In this document: one piece after another, positions 8,572 to 18,318 of the stretch
Layout of the letters: each line of letters starts with the position of its first letter
Position numbering within the stretch: the stretch's first letter is position 1
DNA from: Mycobacterium sp. DL99
GTDB taxonomy: Bacteria; Actinomycetota; Actinomycetes; Mycobacteriales; Mycobacteriaceae
Assembly (NCBI RefSeq): GCF_004762045.1
Contig: NZ_SJOM01000007.1
Location: 5,614,323-5,667,464, forward strand
Length of the DNA: 53,142 bases
Reading direction: 5' to 3'
Notes under the pieces: generated by a model
Databases searched by the model: none
What the model saw: the letters and a program-made list of their open reading frames with translations, nothing else
Told to the model about the DNA's origin: nothing
Translations under genes and position numbers: made by a program

Positions 8572-9159
8572 TCAGCGAAGATCGGGCGAAGCGCCGTTCA
8601 CCGGGTCGAATTGCCCCTGGCGGGCGAAGATCGCGGCGATACACACCACCGAAGTGCCCAGCAACACGCCGCCGACGGTGTCGGTGAAGTAGTGAAACGT
8701 CGTCGCCAAACCGAAGATGCCGAGCAGGACGACGATGACCGCGACCGCCAGCGCCCACAGTCGCATGTACGCCACCAGCACGAGCAGCCCCGTCACCGTC
8801 ACGAGGAACGTGGTGTGGCCGCTGGGATAGGCCAGCGCCCCCTCTTTCTCCCTGCCGAAGAGGGGCTTGATGAACCGCACGATGGTGATCGCCAGCAGCG
8901 GGCTCACCACCATGGCGACCGCCAGTCGCTTTCGCTGCTGCCGCACGGCCACGACGATGCCGATCACCAACGCAACAGCCACCAGTGGCGGATCGGTGAA
9001 CAGGAGGAAGACGATCCTTCGCCGGCCCATCTCATGGCCGAGCGCCTGAAACCACTCGTCGATCGAAACCGGAGCGCCATGAACAGCCCAACCGAGCAGC
9101 ACCATGCATGCCAGGGCGATCGGTGGCCACCACCGGGCAATCAAGGGATGATGCCGCAC
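8572..9159 (-). CDS. PAP2-family membrane phosphatase
   Basis: The 195-residue integral membrane protein has the three PAP2 acid-phosphatase motifs: KPLFGRE (Lys98 to Arg103), PSGH (112-115) and FHYFTD (His156 and Asp160, with Thr-Thr in place of the usual Ser-Arg before it). About five or six membrane helices surround them. Such enzymes remove phosphate from lipid phosphates such as phosphatidate, undecaprenyl diphosphate or decaprenylphosphoryl intermediates on the outer face of the membrane. I place the start at GTG 9159, giving a 19-base overlap with the upstream DinB-like gene; the longest frame (to 9243) adds an Arg/Gly-rich leader unlike the family. Expected co-transcription with the DinB-like gene; substrate unknown. 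Confidence 0.85.
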   Translation of the reverse strand: MRHHPLIARWWPPIALACMVLLGWAVHGAPVSIDEWFQALGHEMGRRRIVFLLFTDPPLVAVALVIGIVVAVRQQRKRLAVAMVVSPLLAITIVRFIKPLFGREKEGALAYPSGHTTFLVTVTGLLVLVAYMRLWALAVAVIVVLLGIFGLATTFHYFTDTVGGVLLGTSVVCIAAIFARQGQFDPVNGASPDLR

Positions 9160-9659
9160 AGGTACGCCGCCTGGCCGAGGTGCTGAGCGCAATCGTCGAC
9201 GATGCTGACCAGGCGCGCGCTCGCCGTCACCGGCGGATCCCACCGCGTATCGACGATGCGGCGGAGATCCTCGGACGTCACACCGGCGATGTAGGCCAGC
9301 GTCACCTTGTGCACGGCGAGGTAGTAGCCCGCCAGCAGTTCGGCCGACGCGTGCACCTTCGCAACGTCTTCGGGGCTGTGCCCGTACCCGATGTCGTCGG
9401 CCGGCAGGTCGAGCCCGAAGCGATCCTTCCAGCCATCACGGATCCACACCTGCTCGATCCCGGCGATGTCACACAACTGCAGGTCCTGGCAACGGGCGCT
9501 GTGCCAGATCAGCCACGCGATGCTGTTGGCCTGCAGGGTGGGCCGGTAACTAGAGGCCTCCTCGGTCAACCCCTCGGTGAGATCGTCGACGTGCTCGATG
9601 AGCCTGGTGAATGCGTCGCGCAGCAATTCTCGGACGGCATCGGAATCAGCGGCAGCCAT
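9141..9659 (-). CDS. DinB/DUF664-like putative metal-dependent protein
   Basis: The 172-residue protein fits the DinB four-helix bundle superfamily. It has IWHSARCQD with His53 after the second helix and DDCAQHLGQAAYL with Asp156 and His160 near the C-terminus, the usual places of the metal-binding triad. In actinobacteria many members act as thiol (mycothiol) transferases, but none can be assigned here. ATG 9659 starts the conserved region; the longest frame extends upstream into the divergent kinase gene and is unlikely. It is divergent from the kinase gene (start 9715, 55-base gap), so both promoters must lie close to or overlap each other. Confidence 0.78.
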   Translation of the reverse strand: MAAADSDAVRELLRDAFTRLIEHVDDLTEGLTEEASSYRPTLQANSIAWLIWHSARCQDLQLCDIAGIEQVWIRDGWKDRFGLDLPADDIGYGHSPEDVAKVHASAELLAGYYLAVHKVTLAYIAGVTSEDLRRIVDTRWDPPVTASARLVSIVDDCAQHLGQAAYLCGIIP

Positions 9660-9714
9660 GGCCTCGACGCTACTCGCGAACCGCCTCGTCACCGTCCCGA
9701 CTACGATCACGGAC

Positions 9715-11238
9715 ATGGCGTTGAATTCCGGCGACGTGTTCGCCGGGTACACGATTCAGCGTCTACTCGGCTCAGGCGGCATGGGCGAGGTGTATCTGGC
9801 GCAGCATCCGCGCCTCCCCCGCCAGGACGCCCTCAAAATCATGCCAGCCTCGCTGACCGGTGACGCCCAGTACCGCGACCGGTTCAACCGCGAGGCCGAT
9901 ATCGCCGCCTCGCTCTGGCATCCCCACATCGTCGGCCTGCATGATCGCGGCGAGTACGAGGGGCAGCTGTGGATCGCGATGGATTACGTCGACGGCACCG
10001 ACGCCGCTCGACACGTGCGTGAGGGGCATCCCGGGGGCATGCCCCTGCCTGAGGCCGTCGAGATCGTCACCGCCATCGCCGAAGCACTCGACTACGCACA
10101 CGAGCGCCACCTGCTCCACCGCGATGTCAAGCCCGCCAACATCCTGCTGACCGGACCCGAAGCCGCTCGTCGCCGAATTCTGTTGGCCGACTTCGGCGTT
10201 GCCCGCCGGATCGACGACATCAGCGGGATCACCGCCACCAACATGGCCGTGGGCTCCATGGCCTACTCCGCCCCCGAGCAGCTACTGGGGCAGACGATGG
10301 ACGGTCGGGCCGACCAATATGCCTTGGCCGCCAGCGCATTTCAGCTCCTGGCCGGGCACTCGCCGTTCTATCACTCCAATCCCGCCGTGGTCATCAGCAA
10401 GCAACTCAACGAGCTCCCGCCGAGCCTGCGCACCATTCGTCCGGAACTGGCCCACCTGGACGAGGTGATGCTCAAGGGCATGGCCAAGGACCGCGATGCC
10501 CGCTATACGCGGTGCAGCGATTTCGCGAAGGCACTCGCCGACGCCCGGGCGACCGCCCCCGTTACGCAGCGGCCTCCCGCGCCACAACCGGTGCCACCAC
10601 AACCGGTTTCGCCGCGGCCGGTCTCCGCCGAGCCCCCACGGATCATCGCCCCGACCTTCACCGCACCCGGCCCCCCGGTGGTCACTGCGCCGCACCACTC
10701 CCCCACCTGGTCGGGGCCCAGCCCGATCCCGCAACCGCGCATCCCTCAGAAGCGCAGCGCTGCAAGGGTTGTGGCGCCGACCGTGCTGGCGGTACTGCTG
10801 GCGTGCGCCCTCGGCTTCGCGATCAGCCAGTTCGTCCGCGCCACCCCGGCGCCGCGCAGCACGCCGTCGTGGCAGCCGTACGTCGAGGCCGCTCAGACTT
10901 TCGCGCTGCACACCGTGACCGTGAGCGCGGACACCGTCGACACCGATCTCGCGGCGATCATGGCCGGCGCCACCGACGAGTTCCGCGCCAACCTGAAGGA
11001 CCAGGCGCCGCAGATCAAACGCAAGGCTCAGGAATTGGGCGTCAAGACCGACGGAACAGTCACCGGGGCCGGCGTCGAATTGTTGTTCTCCGATGAAGCG
11101 GTCGTGCTCGTCACCGTCGACACCAAGGTCACCGTCACGAGCAATCGGGTCGGTGTGGTTTCACTGCAACGGGTGCGGGTCACCGTTGAACATGTCGACG
11201 GCAGCTACAAGGCCTCGAAGCTGGAGTTCGTGAACTGA
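9715..11238 (+). CDS. Membrane Ser/Thr protein kinase (PknF-like)
   Basis: The 507-residue kinase has a complete Hanks-type domain: glycine loop GSGGMGEV (19-26), ATP Lys41 in ALK, catalytic loop HRDVKPAN (135-142), DFG (159-161) and APE (186-188). A Pro-rich linker (about 282-345) and one membrane helix (352-374) follow. The outer domain of about 130 residues resembles Mce-associated proteins. The opening FAGYTIQRLLGSGGMGEVYLA is close to mycobacterial PknF. It phosphorylates protein Ser/Thr in the cytosol and presumably senses an outside signal. ATG 9715 is chosen because it begins the kinase-conserved sequence. Its stop TGA overlaps the next gene's ATG (TGATG), so the two are translationally coupled. 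Confidence 0.92.
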   Translation: MALNSGDVFAGYTIQRLLGSGGMGEVYLAQHPRLPRQDALKIMPASLTGDAQYRDRFNREADIAASLWHPHIVGLHDRGEYEGQLWIAMDYVDGTDAARHVREGHPGGMPLPEAVEIVTAIAEALDYAHERHLLHRDVKPANILLTGPEAARRRILLADFGVARRIDDISGITATNMAVGSMAYSAPEQLLGQTMDGRADQYALAASAFQLLAGHSPFYHSNPAVVISKQLNELPPSLRTIRPELAHLDEVMLKGMAKDRDARYTRCSDFAKALADARATAPVTQRPPAPQPVPPQPVSPRPVSAEPPRIIAPTFTAPGPPVVTAPHHSPTWSGPSPIPQPRIPQKRSAARVVAPTVLAVLLACALGFAISQFVRATPAPRSTPSWQPYVEAAQTFALHTVTVSADTVDTDLAAIMAGATDEFRANLKDQAPQIKRKAQELGVKTDGTVTGAGVELLFSDEAVVLVTVDTKVTVTSNRVGVVSLQRVRVTVEHVDGSYKASKLEFVN

Positions 11239-11729
11239 TGGGAACCCGCACACGAGGCTGGACGCTATTGGTCGTGGCCCTCATCGTCGGCATCGTCGTG
11301 GCCGTCGGCCTGGGTTCCTGGCAGCTGTCGGTCAAGAGCCGGCCGGCGCCGGCACCCATCGCCGACGACGACCATGCGCGTGAGCAGGTCACCGAGTTCG
11401 TGGCCACCAACGTGGTCAAGGCGCTCAGCTACACCCCCACGACCAGCCGAGCTGATATCGACGCGGTCACCGAACTGCTGACCGGCGCAGCGGTCGACGA
11501 GTACCGCAAGACGATCCGCACCAAGCCGGACAAAGTCACCCAGACCGCGACCGTCCGCAACACGGGCGTGGAGTCGTTGAAGGCCGACGAGGCGACTGTG
11601 GTGGCGTTCGTCGACCAGAAAACCGAGACCGCGGGTGGCGGCCAATCGACCAAGGATGCGTTGGCATACCGGGTCAGCCTCACCCGCGCCCACGGCGACT
11701 GGCTGATCTCGGAATTGGAACAGCTCTAG
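11238..11729 (+). CDS. Small single-pass membrane protein, Mce-associated-like
   Basis: The 163-residue protein has one membrane helix (about residues 8-28) and an outer domain similar to the C-terminal domain of the kinase just upstream. In both, an acidic-helical stretch (LLTGAAVDEYRKTIR here, IMAGATDEFRANLKD in the kinase) is followed by a basic segment, then GVE-L plus DEA, then a beta-rich tail ending in a conserved hydrophobic (SELEQL here, SKLEFVN there). This fits mycobacterial Mce-associated membrane proteins (SnoaL/NTF2-like outer domain). Its start overlaps the kinase stop by one base, so a joint signalling unit is likely. Function otherwise unknown. Confidence 0.78.
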   Translation: MGTRTRGWTLLVVALIVGIVVAVGLGSWQLSVKSRPAPAPIADDDHAREQVTEFVATNVVKALSYTPTTSRADIDAVTELLTGAAVDEYRKTIRTKPDKVTQTATVRNTGVESLKADEATVVAFVDQKTETAGGGQSTKDALAYRVSLTRAHGDWLISELEQL

Positions 11730-11732
11730 CGG

Positions 11733-12125
11733 CTACTGCGCTGCGGGTGCCGCCCCATGGAAGACCGCCTCGACATTGTTGCCGTCGGGATCGCGGACGA
11801 ACGCGCCGAAGTAACCGGGGTGGTATTCGGGCCAGAGCCGCGGGGCATGCAGTGACTCGGCTCCCAGTTTCAGCGCGGCGTCGTAGAACGCCGTGACCGC
11901 GTCCACGCCTGCGGCCTGGAATGCCACGTGGATTTCCCGGTTGGGGCCCTTGGCATCGCCGGCGTTGGCGTCGGCGATCCAGAAATCCGGATGCCCTTCC
12001 GTGCCGTAGCCGATGGCCACGCCGTAGTCGAGCTGCCGGGTGTAGCCCAGCACGCCCAGCACGGTGTCGTAGAACTCGCTGGCCTTGGTGAAATCGGTGC
12101 AGTTGATGCCGAAGTGATCGATCAC
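11733..12125 (-). CDS. VOC/glyoxalase-fold protein
   Basis: The 130-residue protein has the vicinal-oxygen-chelate pattern. It opens with IDHFGINCTDFTKASEFYDTV (His near residue 4), has a middle IHVAF with the second His position, and ends FVRDPDGNNVEAVFHG with the terminal Glu metal ligand. The family covers glyoxalases, ring-cleaving dioxygenases and antibiotic-binding proteins; this short single-domain type is usually of unknown substrate. The start is GTG at 12125; the frame stays open far upstream, but that region is antisense to the amidohydrolase gene. It ends 3 bases from the convergent Mce-associated-like gene and is divergent from the amidohydrolase at 12213. Confidence 0.82.
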   Translation of the reverse strand: MIDHFGINCTDFTKASEFYDTVLGVLGYTRQLDYGVAIGYGTEGHPDFWIADANAGDAKGPNREIHVAFQAAGVDAVTAFYDAALKLGAESLHAPRLWPEYHPGYFGAFVRDPDGNNVEAVFHGAAPAAQ

Positions 12126-12212
12126 GTCCCGATCCTGGCATGGCCCACCGACATGAAACGTATTTTGGCGTACCCCATAGGCATACGCGCATCGTCGTCG
12201 TAAGTTAGTTAG

Positions 12213-13946
12213 ATGAGCTATGACCTGTGCATCCGCGGCGGCACCATCGTCGACGGCCTCGGTGGCGACCCGTATGTGGGCGACGTCGCCGTGCGAGATG
12301 GCGTCATCGTCGAATTGGGATCCGTGACCGGGACCGCCGAACGTGAGATCGACGCCACCGGTCTCTTGGTCACCCCGGGTTTCGTCGACCTGCACACCCA
12401 CTACGACGGTCAGGCGATCTGGTCGGACCGGCTCAACCCGTCCTCTGCCCACGGGGTCACCACGGCCGTGATGGGTAACTGCGGCGTCGGGTTCGCGCCG
12501 TGCCGCGCCGACGATCACGACGTGCTGGTCGATGTGATGGCCGGCGTGGAGGACATCCCCGGGGTCGTCATGGTCGACGGCCTGCCCTGGACGTGGGAGA
12601 CGTTCCCCGAATTCCTCGACGCGTTGGGGTCTCGACAGCTCGATATCGATGTGGCGGCGTTCCTGCCGCACTCCCCGTTGCGGGTGTACGTGATGGGCCA
12701 GCGCGGCATAGATCGAGAGCCCGCGAACACCGAAGATCTGGCACTCATGCGCAAGCTTGCCGCCGAGGCCGTGAACTGCGGCGCGCTGGGATTCGCCTCG
12801 TCGAGGCTGACGATCCACAAGACCGAGAGCGGCAGGCCGATTCCCAGTTACGACGCCGGCTATGCCGAGATCGAGGCGATCGCCCGGGGCGTCGACGACG
12901 CCGGCGGCGGACTGATCCAGTTCGTGCCCGATCTGGTCGCAGGCGACTACGAACCGGCACTGCAGACGGTGTTCGACGTCGCGGCCGACGTGGGACTGCC
13001 CGTCACGTTCACGCTGGCGGTCGGCAATGCCGGGCCGCCGTTCTTCGAGGACGCGCTGCGCATGGTGGAGAAGGCCAATACGAACGCGGCGGCACCTGAT
13101 CCCGTCGTGACCGCCCAGATCTTCCCCCGGCCGATCGGACTGGTCCTCGGTCTTGAGCTGTCCGGCAACCCGTTCGTCCTCTACCCGAGTTACCGCGAGA
13201 TCGCCCACCTGCCGCTTGCCGAGCGGGTCGCCGAGATGCGTAAAACCGAAGTCCGCCAACGGATTCTGAGTGATTCGGCGGCCAGCGACGGGCATCCGCT
13301 GATGTTCGCGGTGCAGGCCTGGGACTACATGTATCCGTTGGGCGAGCAGCCCGACTACGAGCCCGACCCGTCGAACTCGATCGGTGCCCGGGCCCGGGCC
13401 CGCGACGTCGACCCGCTCGAGGAGGCTTACGACCGCCTGCTCGACGACGACGGGCACGCCATGCTGCTGGTCACGCTGGCCAATTTCCGCGACAACTCCC
13501 TCGACACCGTCGCCGAGATGATTCGACGCGACGACGTCATACTCGGCCTCGGCGACGGTGGCGCGCATTACGGGATGATCTGCGACGCGAGTTTCCCCAC
13601 CTACCTACTGACGCACTGGGTACGGGACCGTGGCAACGGCATGCTGAGCGTGGCGAATGCCGTCCGGGAACTGACCTCGGTGCCCGCCAGGGTCGCCGGG
13701 CTCGCCGATCGCGGTCGAATTGCGTTGGGCTACAAGGCTGATCTCAATGTCATCGATCACGCGGCGCTGCGGTTGCACCGGCCGGTCGTCGCCTACGACC
13801 TGCCCGGCGGCGGGCGTCGTCTCGACCAGACCGCAGACGGCTACGTCGCGACTGTCGTGTCTGGTGAGATCATCGCCGAGAACGGTGTGCCGACCGAGGC
13901 GCGCCCCGGTCGTCTGGTCCGAGGCAAACAACCCGCACCCATGTGA
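12213..13946 (+). CDS. N-acyl-D-amino-acid deacylase family amidohydrolase
   Basis: The 577-residue protein follows the D-aminoacylase architecture: a small beta-sandwich start (YDLCIRGGTIVDG), then an amidohydrolase barrel opening with LHTHYDG (His61, His63). The family's Cys comes in GNCGVGFAP (Cys90) and a late Asp in GLGDGGAHYG (about residue 450). Members remove acyl groups from D-amino acids or act on related amides, using one or two Zn ions. No Tat or Sec signal is seen, so it is cytosolic. It is divergent from the VOC gene and followed after 43 bases by a flavin-fold protein. The precise substrate is unknown; mycobacteria carry several such paralogues. Confidence 0.85.
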   Translation: MSYDLCIRGGTIVDGLGGDPYVGDVAVRDGVIVELGSVTGTAEREIDATGLLVTPGFVDLHTHYDGQAIWSDRLNPSSAHGVTTAVMGNCGVGFAPCRADDHDVLVDVMAGVEDIPGVVMVDGLPWTWETFPEFLDALGSRQLDIDVAAFLPHSPLRVYVMGQRGIDREPANTEDLALMRKLAAEAVNCGALGFASSRLTIHKTESGRPIPSYDAGYAEIEAIARGVDDAGGGLIQFVPDLVAGDYEPALQTVFDVAADVGLPVTFTLAVGNAGPPFFEDALRMVEKANTNAAAPDPVVTAQIFPRPIGLVLGLELSGNPFVLYPSYREIAHLPLAERVAEMRKTEVRQRILSDSAASDGHPLMFAVQAWDYMYPLGEQPDYEPDPSNSIGARARARDVDPLEEAYDRLLDDDGHAMLLVTLANFRDNSLDTVAEMIRRDDVILGLGDGGAHYGMICDASFPTYLLTHWVRDRGNGMLSVANAVRELTSVPARVAGLADRGRIALGYKADLNVIDHAALRLHRPVVAYDLPGGGRRLDQTADGYVATVVSGEIIAENGVPTEARPGRLVRGKQPAPM

Positions 13947-13989
13947 CAGGTCCGCCACGACGCGGCGCCAACAGAACTATTCTCACGTC

Positions 13990-14370
13990 ATGAGCGTGAA
14001 AGTGGATCTCAACCAGCTGGCCGACAAGCTGGCGGACTACACGTTCGCCTACCTCGTCACGGTCGACGACAACTACCACGCACACACCGTCGCGGTGGAG
14101 CCGCACCTGGTCAACGGCGTGATTCACGTCGGCCCGGTCGGAGGGCACACCCGTAGAAACCTCGCGTCCCACGAGCACGCGACGCTGGTCTGTCCGCCGC
14201 GTCAGCCCGGTGGGTATTCGTTGATCGTCGACGGGCGCGGGCAAGCGGGTACCGCCGGGGACGAGACGCACCAGATCGTGCCCAGCCGCGCGGTGCTGCA
14301 TCGCAAGGCAGCGCAGCCCGGGCCGCCCGGTCAGTGCGACAGTGACTGCATCGTCCTCTCGGAGAACTGA
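13990..14370 (+). CDS. Pyridoxamine-5-phosphate-oxidase-like flavin/F420-fold protein
   Basis: The 126-residue protein has the split beta-barrel pattern of the PNPOx-like family: FAYLVTVDDNYHAHTVAVEPHLVNGVIHV, then RRNLASHEHATLVCPP and YSLIVDGRGQAG, in the order of strands 1-5 of that fold. Relatives bind FMN, F420 or haem, and small ones in mycobacteria are often F420-dependent reductases or of unknown role. The C-terminus is Cys-containing (QCDSDC). It begins 43 bases after the amidohydrolase stop on the same strand and is followed by a palindromic repeat and the terminator shared with groEL2. Cofactor and substrate cannot be told. Confidence 0.75.
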   Translation: MSVKVDLNQLADKLADYTFAYLVTVDDNYHAHTVAVEPHLVNGVIHVGPVGGHTRRNLASHEHATLVCPPRQPGGYSLIVDGRGQAGTAGDETHQIVPSRAVLHRKAAQPGPPGQCDSDCIVLSEN

Positions 14371-14396
14371 TCTCGACACAACACGTCGCCGCGCCG

Positions 14397-14449
14397 AGTG
14401 GCCAGTTATCTCACGCAGCTGGCCTCCGAGCGTGCAATAACCGGCCACT
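14397..14449. repeat. 53-bp palindromic intergenic element, copy A
   Basis: Left arm AGTGGCCAGTTAT (14397-14409) and right arm ATAACCGGCCACT (14437-14449) pair at 12 of 13 positions, with inner CACG and CGTG continuing the stem. An element of identical length and similar arms lies at 22040-22092. It sits between the convergent PNPOx-like gene and groEL2. Confidence 0.7.
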
Positions 14450-14458
14450 GGACACGAA

Positions 14459-14489
14459 AAGGCCCGACTCGCCAAGCGAGCCGGGCCTT
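14459..14489 (-). terminator. Terminator hairpin for groEL2
   Basis: AAGGCCCG and CTCGC pair with GCGAG and CGGGCCTT around a CAA loop, with one opposed mismatch, flanked by an A-tract on the left (14457-14460). It lies about 18 bases past the groEL2 stop and is placed to act on transcripts from either side. Confidence 0.75.
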
Positions 14490-14506
14490 CCCGTAAAGAG
14501 CAGGAC

Positions 14507-16129
<1,623 letters not shown>

Positions 16130-16243
16130 TGCGAAGTGATTCCTCCGGATAGGGGATCGCACGTTCATTGGTCGGGTTCAGTGCCCGCGACGGACGACTG
16201 GGTGTGCTCCCGCAGGTGCGGCCCCGGTCTCACTGTCCCGACC

Positions 16244-16268
16244 TAGCACTCACTGATCGAGAGTGCCA
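16244..16268 (-). promoter_or_regulatory. CIRCE operator 1 (HrcA site) of groEL2
   Basis: TAGCACTC (16244-16251), a 9-base spacer, then GAGTGCCA (16261-16268) matches the CIRCE consensus TTAGCACTC-N9-GAGTGCTAA. It lies about 115 bases upstream of the groEL2 start. Confidence 0.88.
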
Positions 16269-16276
16269 ACTGCATT

Positions 16277-16304
16277 CTTAGCACTCGACCAGGGTGAGTG
16301 CAAG
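16277..16304 (-). promoter_or_regulatory. CIRCE operator 2 (HrcA site) of groEL2
   Basis: CTTAGCACTC (16277-16286), a 9-base spacer and GAGTGCAAG (16296-16304) match CIRCE. It lies 8 bases from the first site, so the promoter carries a tandem pair. The rest of the 16130-16564 intergenic stretch shows no gene; it must also hold the divergent promoter for the beta-propeller gene at 16565. Confidence 0.85.
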
Positions 16305-16564
16305 GTTGTCGGGTGCTTGCTCCCGCTTCCCGCCTACGCCCGTGGCGAAACCCCTGCGGACCGCCCCATCGCCACCCATATCGGCTACGCGTCGTATGGG
16401 CTACGCGTCGCCGATTTCTACCTCGGGGCCGTTCCCGGCGCGGTCCGGCGACCCCTGGGTAGAAAACGGTGGCAGTCCACCGAGGATGACGTACCGACCG
16501 CCGCGATTTCCCGCCCTGATGTGGCCCGACGCTGTGGCAGAGTCTGGCCCGAGGGGGTAGCTGA

Positions 16565-18313
16565 GTGAGCGACGAGACGAGTACCGGCGACGACGAGCAC
16601 AGTTCCACGGTGACGCGGGTGGGCCGGTTGGCCATCGCACTGAGCGTGGGTCTGGCGTTGGGAGCAGTGGGCCTTGCCATCTATGCCTATGCGGCACGAG
16701 TTCCGTCCGGGCAAACCGCGACCTACCTGGCTCCAGCGGGCCACCTACTGCTCATCTCGCTGATCGGCGGGGGTGTCGCCGGGGCGGCCGTCATCTGGCT
16801 CGGTGCGCGGGCCATCGTCGGCCTCAACGCTGCCGGGCATGCCTCGGTACTCCTGGCGGGAACCGTCGCCGTCGCGGCCTACGGATTCCTCAACGCAAAA
16901 TCCGCACAGCACGCGATGTTGATCTCAGGGCCGGGCGCGCGTCCCGTCGTATTGATCGCGCAGATCTCGTGGGTGGTGCTCGTGTGCGCGGCCCTGTTCC
17001 TGCTCGCCGGTGCCACGTCCGCATCTCCCGACTCTGCGCGTAGGCCGGGCCGGACTGCGGTCGCCGTCTCGGCCGCCTCCGGCGTCGCTCTGGCCGCCGT
17101 GGCCGGCATCATGGTGACGTCGGCCAGTGGAGTCGGCACATCATCGGCGACCACGGCCGATCGGGTGGCGACACCCGCCCTGCCCACGTCCGTCGGCACG
17201 AATGTGGCCTACACGGTGAAGGTCGACGCGCGGGGGGTTCGTCCGGCCGGGCCCGGATTCGTCGGCATCACGGATGGCGCGGTCATCGGTTTCGACGGAA
17301 CAACCGGTGCTCAGCGTTGGCGCTTCCCGAGGGCGGACCTCCCCGAGCGCTGCGGCGACGTGTCGTTGTGGTCGACCGGGGTCCGCGACGATGCGGTGGT
17401 GGCGGTGCAGTGCACTCGCCCGCCCAATACCCATGATCCCGACAGGTACTCGTCCGACCACGATGATGATGTCGCCTTCCTGGTCGGCCTCGATGCCACG
17501 ACGGGCGAACGGCTGTGGCTCAACGACGCGGACTGGCATCTTCGGGGCCGGGCGAATGGCGACGGTGACATCCTGGCGGCGGTCAGCCCCGGCAAGGTCG
17601 GCGCGCTCGATCCGCGGACCGGTAAACCGTTGTGGGTCAAGGAGCGTCCGGATGACGACTGCAGTCGAAGCCGCTACGACGCCGTCGGCTCCACCCTGAT
17701 CTTCGTCGACGCGTGTGGCGATGCGCTCCACGTGTACGACGCGGAATCCGAGTCCACGATCGATTTCACCAAGCAGCCCGGCTTCCCGTCGGGAGACGTA
17801 TCCACGGAGCTCGTCGCCGTCGACAAGGGCCTCGCCGTGATTCAGGCAGCGGGAATCAGGATCATGGATGGCGTCCTTCTCATCGTCGATACCCAGACGA
17901 AGGATGTGCAGATCGTGCCGGGACCCTACGCACGCGGACCAGAGTCCGAGGCACTGATTCCGGGGCCCGTCCTCGAAATCGACAGGGACGGAAGCGCGCA
18001 GACGGTCACCCTGCACGTCCCTGCAGAGCGGCGCAGCGTGCACGTCACGGGCCTGGAGATGTTCAGAGATCCTGCTGCGCAACGTTGGGCTCTGGTCGGC
18101 GACGAGTTCGTGACCGCCTCGGCCTATCAAGGTGATTTCGACGAAAAGGTGGCCGCCGTGCCGGTGGCCGGTGGGCAAGCGGCACTGAAACCCAATCCGT
18201 GCGGCGACCGCATGAGTAGTGTCGTACCCGTCCCCGGAGCAGTACTGGCGTTGTGCGCCAACGAGTCCGACAACGGGTCGATCATCGGCTACGACGTAGT
18301 CGGACTGCGCTGA
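16565..18313 (+). CDS. Membrane-anchored PQQ-type beta-propeller protein, paralogue 1
   Basis: The 582-residue protein has about five N-terminal membrane helices (within residues 18-190). A predicted extracytoplasmic beta-propeller of PQQ-dehydrogenase/BamB type follows, with repeats such as VIGFDGTTGAQRWRF, VGLDATTGERLWL and ALDPRTGKPLWVKE. These DxxTGxxxW blades mark the fold, but no dehydrogenase active site is seen, so a binding or scaffolding role is more likely. Starts at GTG 16565. It converges with paralogue 2 (5-base gap) and shares with it and paralogue 3 the layout and the C-terminal Cys-containing NPCGDRM-type segment. The role is unknown; this set looks restricted to actinobacteria. 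Confidence 0.75.
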   Translation: MSDETSTGDDEHSSTVTRVGRLAIALSVGLALGAVGLAIYAYAARVPSGQTATYLAPAGHLLLISLIGGGVAGAAVIWLGARAIVGLNAAGHASVLLAGTVAVAAYGFLNAKSAQHAMLISGPGARPVVLIAQISWVVLVCAALFLLAGATSASPDSARRPGRTAVAVSAASGVALAAVAGIMVTSASGVGTSSATTADRVATPALPTSVGTNVAYTVKVDARGVRPAGPGFVGITDGAVIGFDGTTGAQRWRFPRADLPERCGDVSLWSTGVRDDAVVAVQCTRPPNTHDPDRYSSDHDDDVAFLVGLDATTGERLWLNDADWHLRGRANGDGDILAAVSPGKVGALDPRTGKPLWVKERPDDDCSRSRYDAVGSTLIFVDACGDALHVYDAESESTIDFTKQPGFPSGDVSTELVAVDKGLAVIQAAGIRIMDGVLLIVDTQTKDVQIVPGPYARGPESEALIPGPVLEIDRDGSAQTVTLHVPAERRSVHVTGLEMFRDPAAQRWALVGDEFVTASAYQGDFDEKVAAVPVAGGQAALKPNPCGDRMSSVVPVPGAVLALCANESDNGSIIGYDVVGLR

Positions 18314-18318
18314 GGGCG

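Noticed and set aside
12126..13568. Upstream extension of the VOC-protein frame
   Set aside because: The extension is antisense to the N-acyl-D-amino-acid deacylase gene; the VOC domain begins at GTG 12125.
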